Assembly: GCA_045627385.1 (NCBI GenBank)
Contig: JAZQNO010000033.1
Location: 1 to 53,660, forward strand
Origin: UBA1757 sp045627385
GTDB lineage: Bacteria; Bacteroidota; Bacteroidia; Bacteroidales; UBA1402
Reading direction: 5' to 3'
DNA: 53,660 nt
A program made the position numbers and the translations under genes. Below the pieces are notes generated by a model. That model did not search any database. It was not told where the DNA came from and was given only the letters and a program-made list of their open reading frames with translations. Positions 1-7,347 of the stretch are shown in pieces; positions within the stretch are counted from its first letter, which is position 1, and each line of letters opens with the position of its first letter.

Positions 1-2
1 AG

Positions 3-347
3 AAGGGCATCGACGCCCCCGCCGCGACCGCGCAGACCTACTTCGGCGGACGAAAGATCTGCGTCCTGACCGGCGTTATGGCCGACAAGGACTACACCCA
101 TATGGCGTCGCGCATCGCCTCGGTCGCCTGCCGGGTGTTCACGGTCACGCCGCACAACAGCCGCGCGCTGTCCGGCCGTGATCTGGCGGCGCTGTACGCG
201 TCGCTCGGCGTCGGAGCGTCGGACTACCCGACCGTCGCGGAGGCGCTGGACGCCGCCGTCGCGGAATGCCGCGAGAAGGATCTGCCCCTGCTCTGCCTCG
301 GTTCACTGTATATGTACGGTGAGCTGCGCGCGGCGCTGGGTCTATGA
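3..347 (+). CDS. folC: Dihydrofolate synthase / folylpolyglutamate synthase, C-terminal part (cut by window start)
   Basis: An open frame runs in from the left edge (frame of base 3) and ends at 347; about 114 C-terminal residues are visible. FolC-type enzymes add glutamate to dihydropteroate and folates using ATP in the cytoplasm. The visible part matches the C-terminal Rossmann-like domain: the family's LTGVMADKDY strand/loop is present, followed by RVFTVTPHNSRAL, the usual 'TV.P.NPRAL' element. The ATP-binding domain lies outside the window. GC content is very high, unlike everything after about 1.5 kb, and fits the following pepT rather than the Bacteroidales genes. Identification rests on the C-terminal motifs only. 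Confidence 0.8.
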   Translation, partial: KGIDAPAATAQTYFGGRKICVLTGVMADKDYTHMASRIASVACRVFTVTPHNSRALSGRDLAALYASLGVGASDYPTVAEALDAAVAECREKDLPLLCLGSLYMYGELRAALGL

Positions 348-361
348 AAGAATTGACAGAA

Positions 362-368
362 AAGGAGA
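362..368 (+). promoter_or_regulatory. Strong Shine-Dalgarno sequence for pepT
   Basis: AAGGAGA within AAAGGAG lies 7 to 8 bases before the ATG at 376 and decides that start. Such strong purine-rich sites are typical of Firmicutes. The Bacteroidales genes in the rest of the window start without one, which supports a different origin for this end. Confidence 0.7.
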
Positions 369-375
369 TTTTACC

Positions 376-1590
376 ATGAAAGCATACGAAAGATTACTGA
401 AGTACGTCACCGTCTGGACGACCTCCGACGAGGAGTCGGAGACCGTGCCCTCAACGGCACGTCAATTGGATCTGATCACCATCCTGCGCGACGAGCTGAC
501 CGCCCTCGGCTGCGAGAACGTCCGCGACGGGCGCGACGGCTACGTCTACGCCGAGATCCCGGCAACGCCGGGTTACGAGGACAAGGTGCGCCTCGGCTTC
601 ATCGCCCACGTGGACACCGCGCCGGACTTCAACGGCGAGGGCGCCAGGCCCCGCCTGATCCCGGACTACGACGGCGGCGAGATCGTACTCGGTGATTCCG
701 GGCGCGTGCTGTCCCCCGCTATGTTCCCGCACCTGCCCTCTCTCAAGGGCAAGACGCTGATCGTGACCGACGGCAAGACGCTGCTCGGCGCGGACGACAA
801 GGCGGGCGTCGCCGAGGTCATGACGATGGCCGACGAGCTGATCCGCAGTGATATCCCCCACGGTAAGATCTGCATCTGCTTCACGCCGGACGAGGAGATC
901 GGGCGCGGTCCCGACGCCTTTGACGTCCCGGGCTTCGGCGCTGACTTCGCCTACACGGTCGACGGCGGCTGCGAGGGCTCGCTGGAATACGAAAACTTCA
1001 ACGCGGCGGCGGCCGTGTTCACGGTCAAGGGTGTGAACGTCCATCCCGGCTCCGCGAAGGACGTGATGGTCAACGCGTCGCTCCTTGCGATGGAGATCAA
1101 CGGGATGCTGCCCGCCGATGAGATCCCCGCGCGCACCGAGGGCTACGCGGGCTTCTACCACCTGACCGACATGAAGGGCTGCGTGGAGTCCGCCGAGCTG
1201 CGCTACATCATCCGCGACCACAGCGCGGTCAGCTTTGCTGCCCGCCTCGACGTGCTGCGCGGCATCGAGGCCGCCATGACCGAAAAGTACGGCGAGGGCG
1301 TGGTCACGCTGACCCTGCGCGAGCAGTACCGCAACATGGCGGAGAAGATCGCGCCGCATCAGCACCTTGTGGACAACGCCAACGAGGCCGCCCGCATGGC
1401 CGGCGTGACCCCGATCGTGGAGCCGATCCGCGGCGGCACCGACGGCGCGCGGCTGTCCTTCATGGGACTGCCCTGCCCCAACATTTTCGCCGGCGGAATG
1501 AACTTTCACGGCCGTTTCGAATATGTTCCCGTCCCCTCTATGCAGAAGGCGATGGATACCATCGTAAAAATATGTGAATTAGCAAAATAA
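376..1590 (+). CDS. pepT: Peptidase T (tripeptide aminopeptidase), probably a chimeric gene
   Basis: Cytoplasmic M20-family dinuclear zinc aminopeptidase that removes the N-terminal residue of tripeptides. The 404-residue product is normal length (E. coli about 408). Metal and catalytic residues sit where the family has them: H78 and D80 in AHVDTAPD, D140 in GADDKAG, E173/E174 in PDEEIGRG, D196 in YTVDGG, and H378 in NFHGRFE. The start is chosen by the AAAGGAG site; an open frame reaches further upstream but overlaps folC. The first ~1.1 kb has very GC-rich third positions, while the last ~100 bp (about 1480 on, including the AAAATATGTGAATTAGCAAAA tail) looks like the Bacteroidales DNA downstream. 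The gene is probably a join of two homologous pepT genes. Confidence 0.93.
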   Translation: MKAYERLLKYVTVWTTSDEESETVPSTARQLDLITILRDELTALGCENVRDGRDGYVYAEIPATPGYEDKVRLGFIAHVDTAPDFNGEGARPRLIPDYDGGEIVLGDSGRVLSPAMFPHLPSLKGKTLIVTDGKTLLGADDKAGVAEVMTMADELIRSDIPHGKICICFTPDEEIGRGPDAFDVPGFGADFAYTVDGGCEGSLEYENFNAAAAVFTVKGVNVHPGSAKDVMVNASLLAMEINGMLPADEIPARTEGYAGFYHLTDMKGCVESAELRYIIRDHSAVSFAARLDVLRGIEAAMTEKYGEGVVTLTLREQYRNMAEKIAPHQHLVDNANEAARMAGVTPIVEPIRGGTDGARLSFMGLPCPNIFAGGMNFHGRFEYVPVPSMQKAMDTIVKICELAK

Positions 1591-1600
1591 CATCATAAAA
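1470..1600. other. Composition junction: Clostridia-like DNA to Bacteroidales DNA inside pepT
   Basis: Upstream of about 1480 the DNA is strongly GC-rich with a Firmicutes-style ribosome binding site. Downstream, GC drops and the intergenic DNA (AACATCATAAAAGT) and following genes are Bacteroidales-like. The switch lies in the codons for the conserved CPNIFAGGMNFHGRFEY stretch, where homologous pepT genes would be most similar. From memory, pepT and gcvT are neighbours in Bacteroides-type genomes, which would place a native pepT 3' end exactly here. An assembly chimera or a homologous replacement would both look like this. Confidence 0.6.
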
Positions 1601-1602
1601 GT

Positions 1603-2688
1603 ATGAAAACTACTCCCTTTACCGAACTCCACATTTCTTTGGGCGCCAAGATGCAGGAATTCGCCGGCTACAACATGCCGATCGAATACAGCGGCATTCT
1701 GCCCGAGCACGAAGCCGTCGTGTACGGCGTCGGCGTCTTCGACGTGTCCCACATGGGCGAATTCTGGGTCAGCGGTCCCAAGTCTTTGGAATTTCTGCAG
1801 AACGTCTGTTCCAACGACATTTCCAAAATGACAGAAGGTCAGGCCCAGTACAACTGTTTCCCCAACGAGCACGGGGGCATCGTCGACGATCTCATCGTCT
1901 ACAAGATGAATCCCGAGCTTTATCTGCTGGTGGTCAACGCGGCCAACATCGACAAAGACTGGGCCTGGTGCAATGCGCACAATACCTGCGGCGCCAAGCT
2001 GAGCAACGCCTCCGACGAGACCGCCCAACTGGCCGTCCAGGGTCCCAAAGCGCTGGCCACCCTGCAGAAGCTGACCGACGTGAACCTGTCTGACATGGCC
2101 TATTACCACTTCGCCTACGGCCAGCTGGCCGGCGTGGAGAATGTTCTGATTTCCGCCACGGGTTACACCGGAGCCGGCGGTTTCGAACTTTACTTCGATC
2201 CCAAGGACGGTCTGAAAATCTGGAAAGCCGTTTTCGAAGCCGGTGAAGAATTCGGCATCAAGCCCATCGGACTGGGCGCCCGCGACACGCTTCGTCTCGA
2301 AATGGGATTCTGCCTTTACGGCCACGACATCAACGACGAGACCTCACCCCTCGAGGCCGGATTGAGCTGGATCACCAAGTTCGCCGAAGGCAAGAATTTC
2401 CCCTCGCGCGAATTCTTGGAAAATCAGAAAGCTCAAGGTGTCAGCCGCAAGCTGGTCGGCATACAGATGATTGACAAGGGCATTCCCCGTCAGGGTTATG
2501 ACCTGGTCGATGAAAAGGGTTTCCTCATCGGACACGTCACCTCGGGAAGCATTTCGCCCATGAGCAAAATCGGCATCGCGCTGGCATATGTGAACACCCC
2601 GCACGCCCAAGTGGGCAGCGTGGTGTATGTCAGCATCCGCAATCGCTCGCTCAAGGCCGAAGTGGTTAAACTGCCTTTCCGCAAATAA
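1603..2688 (+). CDS. gcvT: Aminomethyltransferase, glycine cleavage system T protein
   Basis: T protein of the glycine cleavage complex: it takes the aminomethyl group from the lipoylated H protein, releases ammonia and gives 5,10-methylene-tetrahydrofolate. The product has 361 residues, the usual length. N-terminal features include the early FAGYNMPIEY stretch, GVFDVSHMGE, and the VDDLIVY segment with the family's catalytic Asp. The folate-site glycine motif reads ATGYTGAGGFELY, with Ala-Gly where many members have Glu-(Asp/Lys). The C-terminal barrel contains GHVTSGSISPM. It begins 12 bp after pepT and ends before a bidirectional hairpin terminator. The other gcv genes are not in the window. 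Confidence 0.96.
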   Translation: MKTTPFTELHISLGAKMQEFAGYNMPIEYSGILPEHEAVVYGVGVFDVSHMGEFWVSGPKSLEFLQNVCSNDISKMTEGQAQYNCFPNEHGGIVDDLIVYKMNPELYLLVVNAANIDKDWAWCNAHNTCGAKLSNASDETAQLAVQGPKALATLQKLTDVNLSDMAYYHFAYGQLAGVENVLISATGYTGAGGFELYFDPKDGLKIWKAVFEAGEEFGIKPIGLGARDTLRLEMGFCLYGHDINDETSPLEAGLSWITKFAEGKNFPSREFLENQKAQGVSRKLVGIQMIDKGIPRQGYDLVDEKGFLIGHVTSGSISPMSKIGIALAYVNTPHAQVGSVVYVSIRNRSLKAEVVKLPFRK

Positions 2689-2710
2689 GGAGTCTGACTG
2701 ATTGAAGACA

Positions 2711-2743
2711 AAAAAAAGATGGCCGAACGGTCATCTTTTTTTT
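2711..2743. terminator. Bidirectional intrinsic terminator between gcvT and tRNA-Thr
   Basis: An A7 run, the stem GATGGCC / GGTCATC (one G-T pair) around a GAAC loop, then T8. Read on either strand the hairpin is followed by a U-rich run, so it can end gcvT on the plus strand and the tRNA transcript on the minus strand. Confidence 0.75.
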
Positions 2744-2746
2744 GTG

Positions 2747-2820
2747 AGCCTCTTGTCGGATTCGAACCAACGACCCCGAGATTACAAATCACGTGCTCTG
2801 GCCAACTGAGCTAAAGAGGC
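2747..2820 (-). tRNA. tRNA-Thr (anticodon TGT)
   Basis: The minus strand reads GCCTCTT...AAGAGGC with a seven-pair acceptor stem, a D arm containing TAGCTCAGTTGG, an anticodon stem-loop with TTTGTAA (anticodon TGT, threonine), and a T arm with GGTTCGAATCC. It is 74 nt to the discriminator base. CCA is not encoded (the next bases are CAC), so it is added after transcription. The A8/GATGACC hairpin follows directly as its terminator. Confidence 0.95.
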
Positions 2821-2978
2821 AAGTGGGAAAGCTTACTATATCGCGCCGCTACAACCAAACTACCCTTGCTGCGGTCAAGCCCTGGGGGGATTCGCAGGGA
2901 GCTGGCCGTATAGGACTTTCCCGCCGCAAAAGTACACAAAAAAGCCAAGCTAGCAACAGCAATTCCGAAAAAATACGC

Positions 2979-2986
2979 TAACTTTG
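2979..2986 (+). promoter_or_regulatory. Bacteroidetes -7 promoter element (TAACTTTG)
   Basis: Exact match to TAnnTTTG, 21 bp before the ATG at 3008. No clear TTTG is seen at -33. It would drive the five-gene run to 6682. Confidence 0.55.
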
Positions 2987-3007
2987 TCATTCAAATCCGT
3001 TTGAACA

Positions 3008-3559
3008 ATGAACAAAACCGCTGCCACAAACGGCCTCTATCTGGGCCTTTATCTCGGAATCGCCTACCTGCTGCAGGTGCTGTTTCCCACCGTCGGAATT
3101 CTGAAGACGATCAGTTCCATCCTTCAACTTCTGTCGGTCTTTCTGGCCTATCATTTCGTCAAGACTTACCGCGACCGTCAACTGGGCGGCCACATCAGTT
3201 TCGGACAGGCTTGGGTATTCGGTCTGTGGCTGTATGTGTTCAGCTCCCTTATCACAGCCGTTTTCCACTATGCCCATATGGAGTGGATCCAGCCGGATTT
3301 CCTGTCGGACATCTACAATCAGATGCTGCTCGCCTTCGAACAGGCCTCCATGCCGGCCGAGACCATAGACATGATGGCCCGGAACGATGTGCCCAGCGCC
3401 GCCACCGTGACATTCAGCTGCATCTGGCTCAGCATCATCGGGGGCGGCATCCTCTCCGTCTTTTACGCCCTCATCGCCAAGAAGGAAGCCGACTTCGGCG
3501 GAGACATTCCCGCCGGAAGCGGATATGGCGATTCGAATACAGACTCTTCAGCTCAATAA
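3008..3559 (+). CDS. DUF4199 family inner-membrane protein
   Basis: A 183-residue protein with about four hydrophobic helices (near residues 10-30, 35-52, 70-92 and 137-158) and a short hydrophilic C-terminus rich in Gly, Ser and Asp. It resembles the DUF4199 family of Bacteroidetes, whose biochemical role is unknown. It lies 4 bp before a polyprenyl-phosphate-type glycosyltransferase. DUF4199 genes commonly precede such a gene in Bacteroidetes, so a role at the membrane beside that enzyme is an inference. It is the first gene after the promoter at 2979. Confidence 0.75.
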   Translation: MNKTAATNGLYLGLYLGIAYLLQVLFPTVGILKTISSILQLLSVFLAYHFVKTYRDRQLGGHISFGQAWVFGLWLYVFSSLITAVFHYAHMEWIQPDFLSDIYNQMLLAFEQASMPAETIDMMARNDVPSAATVTFSCIWLSIIGGGILSVFYALIAKKEADFGGDIPAGSGYGDSNTDSSAQ

Positions 3560-3563
3560 AACT

Positions 3564-4517
3564 ATGGATATCAGCATTGTCGTTCCGTTGTACAACGAAG
3601 CCGAATCTCTTCCCGACCTTTTCGCCTGGATTGAGAAGGTGATGGAGGAAAACCACTATTCGCACGAGGTCATTTTCGTCAATGACGGCTCCACCGACGA
3701 CTCGTGGAAAGTCATCGAAGCGCTTCAGCAGACTCATCCAGATATCGTCAAGGGCATCAAGTTCCGCCGCAATTACGGCAAGAGTCCAGCCCTGTTCTGC
3801 GGCTTCAGAAAAGCCGAAGGCGACATCGTGGTCACGATGGACGCCGACCTTCAGGACAGTCCCGAAGAGATTCCGGAAATGCGCCGCATGATTCTGGAAG
3901 ACGGATTCGATCTGGTTTCGGGCTGGAAGAAGAAACGTTACGACTCCAAACTGGCCAAGAACATCCCCTCGAAACTGTTCAACGCCACTGCCCGCCGCAT
4001 GACCGGCATCAAGCTGCACGACATGAACTGCGGGCTGAAGGCTTACCGCCGCGAGGTCGTCAAAAACATCGAAGTCTACGGAGAGATGCACCGCTACATT
4101 CCTTTTCTGGCCAAGAATGCCGGTTTCGACCGCATCGGCGAGAAGGTGGTCCATCATCAAAAACGCAAATTCGGTGTTTCGAAATTCGGTATGAACCGTT
4201 TTGTCCATGGCTATCTCGACCTGATGAGCCTTTGGTTCTTATCGAAATTCGGCAAACAGCCGATGTATTTCTTCGGTTTGATCGGCAGCCTGCTTTTCAT
4301 TCTCGGCATCATCGCCTGCATCGTCATGGGCGCCATCAAGATAACGGCCCTCTGCAAAGGCATTCCCGCTCCGCTGATCACAGACATGCCTTATTTCTAT
4401 CTCGCCCTCACCTGCATACTGCTGGGCACCCAGCTGTTCCTGAGCGGATTCGTGGCCGAGATGATTTCCCGCAATTCCAGTCTGCGCAACAATTACACCA
4501 TCGAAAAGGAAATCTGA
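3564..4517 (+). CDS. Family 2 glycosyltransferase (DPM1/GtrB-like), membrane-anchored
   Basis: A 317-residue GT2 enzyme. The GT-A domain starts at once with ISIVVPLYNEAESL, then VNDGSTDDSW, and the metal-binding DXD motif in VTMDADLQD. MNCGLKAYRREV and GVSKFG are typical of the dolichol/undecaprenyl-phosphate sugar transferase group. Two C-terminal hydrophobic helices (about 230-255 and 272-296) anchor it in the inner membrane. It probably moves a sugar from a nucleotide donor to undecaprenyl phosphate; the sugar cannot be told from sequence. The ATG at 3564 is preferred over 3525, which would overlap DUF4199. Its stop overlaps the next start (TGATG). Confidence 0.88.
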   Translation: MDISIVVPLYNEAESLPDLFAWIEKVMEENHYSHEVIFVNDGSTDDSWKVIEALQQTHPDIVKGIKFRRNYGKSPALFCGFRKAEGDIVVTMDADLQDSPEEIPEMRRMILEDGFDLVSGWKKKRYDSKLAKNIPSKLFNATARRMTGIKLHDMNCGLKAYRREVVKNIEVYGEMHRYIPFLAKNAGFDRIGEKVVHHQKRKFGVSKFGMNRFVHGYLDLMSLWFLSKFGKQPMYFFGLIGSLLFILGIIACIVMGAIKITALCKGIPAPLITDMPYFYLALTCILLGTQLFLSGFVAEMISRNSSLRNNYTIEKEI

Positions 4518-4996
4518 TGCGGCATGTCCTTCTACCGGTTCTCTGCCTGACAGCCTTGTTGCTGTCTGTCTGCGGATGTGGCGACACTTCGGGTCAATGC
4601 TACACCGAGACCGATGTACTGCTTTATGTGGAGTTTCTCAACGACAGCACCCACAAGACTCAGTCAGTCGCTTTTGTCAGCGTCAGCGGTGTTGGCAGCG
4701 ATTCCATGCTGTACGATTCGGCACGCGTTTCCCGCATTGCCTTGCCCCTGATGCCCAACAACGAAACGACCGCGTACGATTTGAGCTTCGACATCGATTC
4801 GGCCCGGCGCTATACGGCCCGGCTCACTTTCCAGCACAGCAATTCGCCTCTGGTCCTTTCGATGGAATGCGGGGGCATTGTCACCCATCAGTTGAGGTCG
4901 ATGTCTTGCAGCAGCGATTTCATCACCGACTGGGCCATTGTCAATGACCAGGTCATCAACAAAGAAAGCACCCATGTCCACTTGTTCGTTCCCTAA
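4517..4996 (+). CDS. DUF6452 family lipoprotein
   Basis: A 159-residue protein with a lipoprotein signal (MRHVLLPVLC..., candidate lipid-modified Cys21 after VCG) and a mature part rich in beta-type sequence and Asp/Ser. It fits the DUF6452 family, which in Bacteroidales is found just before a DUF6048 gene, as here. No function is known. The start overlaps the glycosyltransferase stop by one base, and its end overlaps the next gene by 23 bp, so translation is probably coupled. An alternative start inside the preceding gene is unlikely. Confidence 0.75.
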   Translation: MRHVLLPVLCLTALLLSVCGCGDTSGQCYTETDVLLYVEFLNDSTHKTQSVAFVSVSGVGSDSMLYDSARVSRIALPLMPNNETTAYDLSFDIDSARRYTARLTFQHSNSPLVLSMECGGIVTHQLRSMSCSSDFITDWAIVNDQVINKESTHVHLFVP

Positions 4997-5660
4997 AAAG
5001 AAGCTGATATTGGCGCTGCTTCTGCTGATGTCTATGCCCCTGATGGCCGCTCAGTCCAAAGAACGTCCGAAGGCGGAAAAAGACAGCGTCTTCTTCCACG
5101 GCAGTTTTGTCGGAAGCGACCTGGTGTCGGATGCGCTGTTTTTCTCTGGAGGAGGCGCCCTCAATATCCATTTGGACGCCAATTTGCGCAACCGCGTCTG
5201 CCCATGTCTGGAATTCGGTTGGAGCCGTCCCTCGCTTGAAAAGGCCGCCGCCACTTGCCAGTCTCAAGGCTTTTTCGGAAAAATCGGTGTCAATCTGCCG
5301 CTCGCTTATTACGGACCGAACGCCGAAAACCATTTCTTTGTCGGCGCGCGACTGGCTTTTGCAGCTTTCAACTATGATCTTTCACAAATTCCCTTCGATG
5401 GCGGTTATTGGGGAGACGGCTACACCTCGACTTTTCTGAACGAGCGTTCGTCGGCCCAATGGCTTGAACTGACGGGAGGCATGCGCATGCAGGTGGCCGG
5501 TCCCGTGAGTCTCGGTTGGACGGTCCGCCTGAAGAAGATTCTCCACACTAAAGACGGCGAACATTCCATCGCCCCGGTCATTCCCGGATACGGAGTCTTC
5601 AAAGACGGCTTCTCCAATGTCAGTCTCGGTTTCAGTGTCTATTATCATCTTCCTTTCTGA
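4974..5660 (+). CDS. DUF6048 family outer-membrane-type protein
   Basis: A 228-residue protein with an N-terminal signal sequence (LILALLLLMSMPLMAA) and a mature part of alternating aromatic/hydrophobic strands ending in YYHLPF, the pattern of a small outer-membrane beta-barrel ending in Phe. It matches the DUF6048 family, usually paired with DUF6452. I chose the ATG at 4974 because it precedes the signal sequence directly; 4938 would add an unnatural basic extension. It overlaps its neighbours on both sides, so the three genes are likely co-translated. Function unknown. Confidence 0.75.
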   Translation: MSTCSFPKKKLILALLLLMSMPLMAAQSKERPKAEKDSVFFHGSFVGSDLVSDALFFSGGGALNIHLDANLRNRVCPCLEFGWSRPSLEKAAATCQSQGFFGKIGVNLPLAYYGPNAENHFFVGARLAFAAFNYDLSQIPFDGGYWGDGYTSTFLNERSSAQWLELTGGMRMQVAGPVSLGWTVRLKKILHTKDGEHSIAPVIPGYGVFKDGFSNVSLGFSVYYHLPF

Positions 5661-6682
5661 TGTTTCCCAAAATTTGCCGCCTGCTCTGTCTGAGCTGTCT
5701 TTGCCTGGCCTTTCCGGCATGTCAGCCGAAAGCCTATCTGAAAGACGGGGGCGAGGTGTTCCATACCACCTATCACATCACCTACCAGTCGTCGAAGGAC
5801 CTCCATCAGGCGGTCGCCGACGAACTCGAGGCCATCGACGCTTCACTGTCGATGTTCAATCCGCATTCGACTCTGAGCGCCATCAACCGGCACGACACGA
5901 CCGCCATCGCATTGGGTGACGACGCCTGGGTCTGCCATCTTCTGGGCAAAGCGCTGGAAATCTCCCGCCTGACCGACGGCGCTTTTGACATCACGGTGGC
6001 CCCGCTGGTCAACCTTTGGGGATTCGGCTTCAAGCACCATCAGACGGTCAACCGCAGTCAGGTTGACAGCATCAGGGAATTCGTCGGTTATCAGCTGCTG
6101 GACTGGCAGCCCGAATCGGCCCTTCTGCGCAAAGCGGATGCCCGCGTCCAACTGGATGCGTCGGCGATTGCGAAAGGCTATGCCTGCGACATCGTAGGTG
6201 CTTTGCTGGAACGGGAAGGCGTGGAAAACTATCTGGTGGAAATCGGCGGTGAAATCCGGATGAAGGGCCTGAATCCGAAGGGAAAATCGTGGACCGTCGG
6301 CATTGACCGCCCCGAAGATGACCCGCTGGCAGAGCGGCACCAGTTGCAGGCTGCCATCAGCCTCAGCGATAAAGGAATGGCCACTTCCGGCAACTATCGC
6401 AATTTCTATCTGAAAGACGGCAGACGCATTGCTCACACCATCGACCCGGCCAGCGGAGAGCCGGTGCAGCACTCGCTGCTCAGTGCCACCGTCGTCGCTG
6501 CCGATTGTCTGACTGCCGACGCACTGGCCACTTCCTTTATGGTACTGGGCTTGGAACGCGCCATTCAACTGCTCGAAAGCCATCCCGAATGGAGCGCCTA
6601 TTTCATCTACAGCGACGAGGAGGGTGCGTACCGGACCTGGTCAAGCCCGGAAATCGCCTCTCAGATTCGGACCATGGAGTGA
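5660..6682 (+). CDS. apbE: FAD:protein FMN transferase (ApbE family), lipoprotein
   Basis: ApbE moves FMN from FAD onto a Thr/Ser of a target protein on the outer face of the inner membrane; known targets include NQR/RNF subunits. The 340-residue product has a lipobox-like FPAC (Cys21), then the family blocks: SMFNPHSTLSAIN, GAFDITVAPLVNLWGFG, LDASAIAKGYACD, VEIGGEIRMKG, GMATSGNYRNFY, HTIDPASGEPV, and the Mg-site segment CLTADALATSFMVLG. Its start overlaps the DUF6048 stop (TGATG). No NQR or RNF gene is in the window, so its target is elsewhere or among its neighbours. Confidence 0.93.
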   Translation: MFPKICRLLCLSCLCLAFPACQPKAYLKDGGEVFHTTYHITYQSSKDLHQAVADELEAIDASLSMFNPHSTLSAINRHDTTAIALGDDAWVCHLLGKALEISRLTDGAFDITVAPLVNLWGFGFKHHQTVNRSQVDSIREFVGYQLLDWQPESALLRKADARVQLDASAIAKGYACDIVGALLEREGVENYLVEIGGEIRMKGLNPKGKSWTVGIDRPEDDPLAERHQLQAAISLSDKGMATSGNYRNFYLKDGRRIAHTIDPASGEPVQHSLLSATVVAADCLTADALATSFMVLGLERAIQLLESHPEWSAYFIYSDEEGAYRTWSSPEIASQIRTME

Positions 6683-6697
6683 TGGCCGGCTTCTGAA

Positions 6698-7336
6698 TCA
6701 ATAACGGTACAGGTAATTGCGATGCTGGAGTTCGGGGCGGAAGAACACCAGCCCCATCCGATTGAGTTCCATCGTCAGGCTCACCTCGGGACGATTCAGC
6801 AATTCCCGCCACAAAGCACGCTTGGCCCGGTCATTGCGGATGCCGAATACCACCAGAACGGTGTTGTCACGATGGACTTTCAGACAGGCGTCGACAGCCC
6901 ACTTCAGTTCCTCCGGTGTCAGACTGGCATAGAGGATCGCCAAATCCGGAGAAAGTTTTGAAAAAAACGAATCGAGTGCTTCCGGCGATTCGACGGTATC
7001 TGTCCATACGTTTTTCGCTTTCCGGCTGGCAGCCATCAGATATTGGCCGGTCACACCGTCTCCGACGCCCAACTCGACCAGATACGAAGGCTGGAAAAAA
7101 TTGATGAGCCGAAACAGCATCTGCGCATATTTGCGCGGAAGAAAGCCTCGGCGGACAGAGCGTTTGACCGAACGGCGGACAACTTCGATTTCTTCGAAGG
7201 CGTAGTAATCGTACATTCCTTCAAAGACATCCGTTATCAATTGGTACACAAATGGGGAATGCACCCGATAACCCCGATGGTAACGGGCCTTCAAATGATA
7301 ATTGAGACGCATCGTCAACTGATACAGACCGGACAT
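6698..7336 (-). CDS. SAM-dependent methyltransferase-like protein
   Basis: A 212-residue cytoplasmic protein. An N-terminal RVHSPFVYQLI motif is typical of a Bacteroidetes group annotated as class I methyltransferases. The Rossmann part has a SAM-binding motif I, LVELGVGDGVTGQYL, at about 84-98, and later strands (PDLAILYA, NTVLVVFGI). Substrate unknown. It is the last gene of a three-gene minus-strand run, 11 bp after the unknown membrane protein. Its stop faces the end of apbE with 15 bp between, and no clear terminator is seen. Confidence 0.7.
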   Translation of the reverse strand: MSGLYQLTMRLNYHLKARYHRGYRVHSPFVYQLITDVFEGMYDYYAFEEIEVVRRSVKRSVRRGFLPRKYAQMLFRLINFFQPSYLVELGVGDGVTGQYLMAASRKAKNVWTDTVESPEALDSFFSKLSPDLAILYASLTPEELKWAVDACLKVHRDNTVLVVFGIRNDRAKRALWRELLNRPEVSLTMELNRMGLVFFRPELQHRNYLYRY

Positions 7337-7347
7337 GGCGACAATTT

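Noticed and set aside
451..1509. 352-codon minus-strand open frame opposite pepT
   Set aside because: High-GC antisense shadow; the plus strand has a complete set of peptidase T residues.
2793..2981. 62-codon open frame starting inside the tRNA-Thr
   Set aside because: Begins in the tRNA gene and has no features of a real protein.
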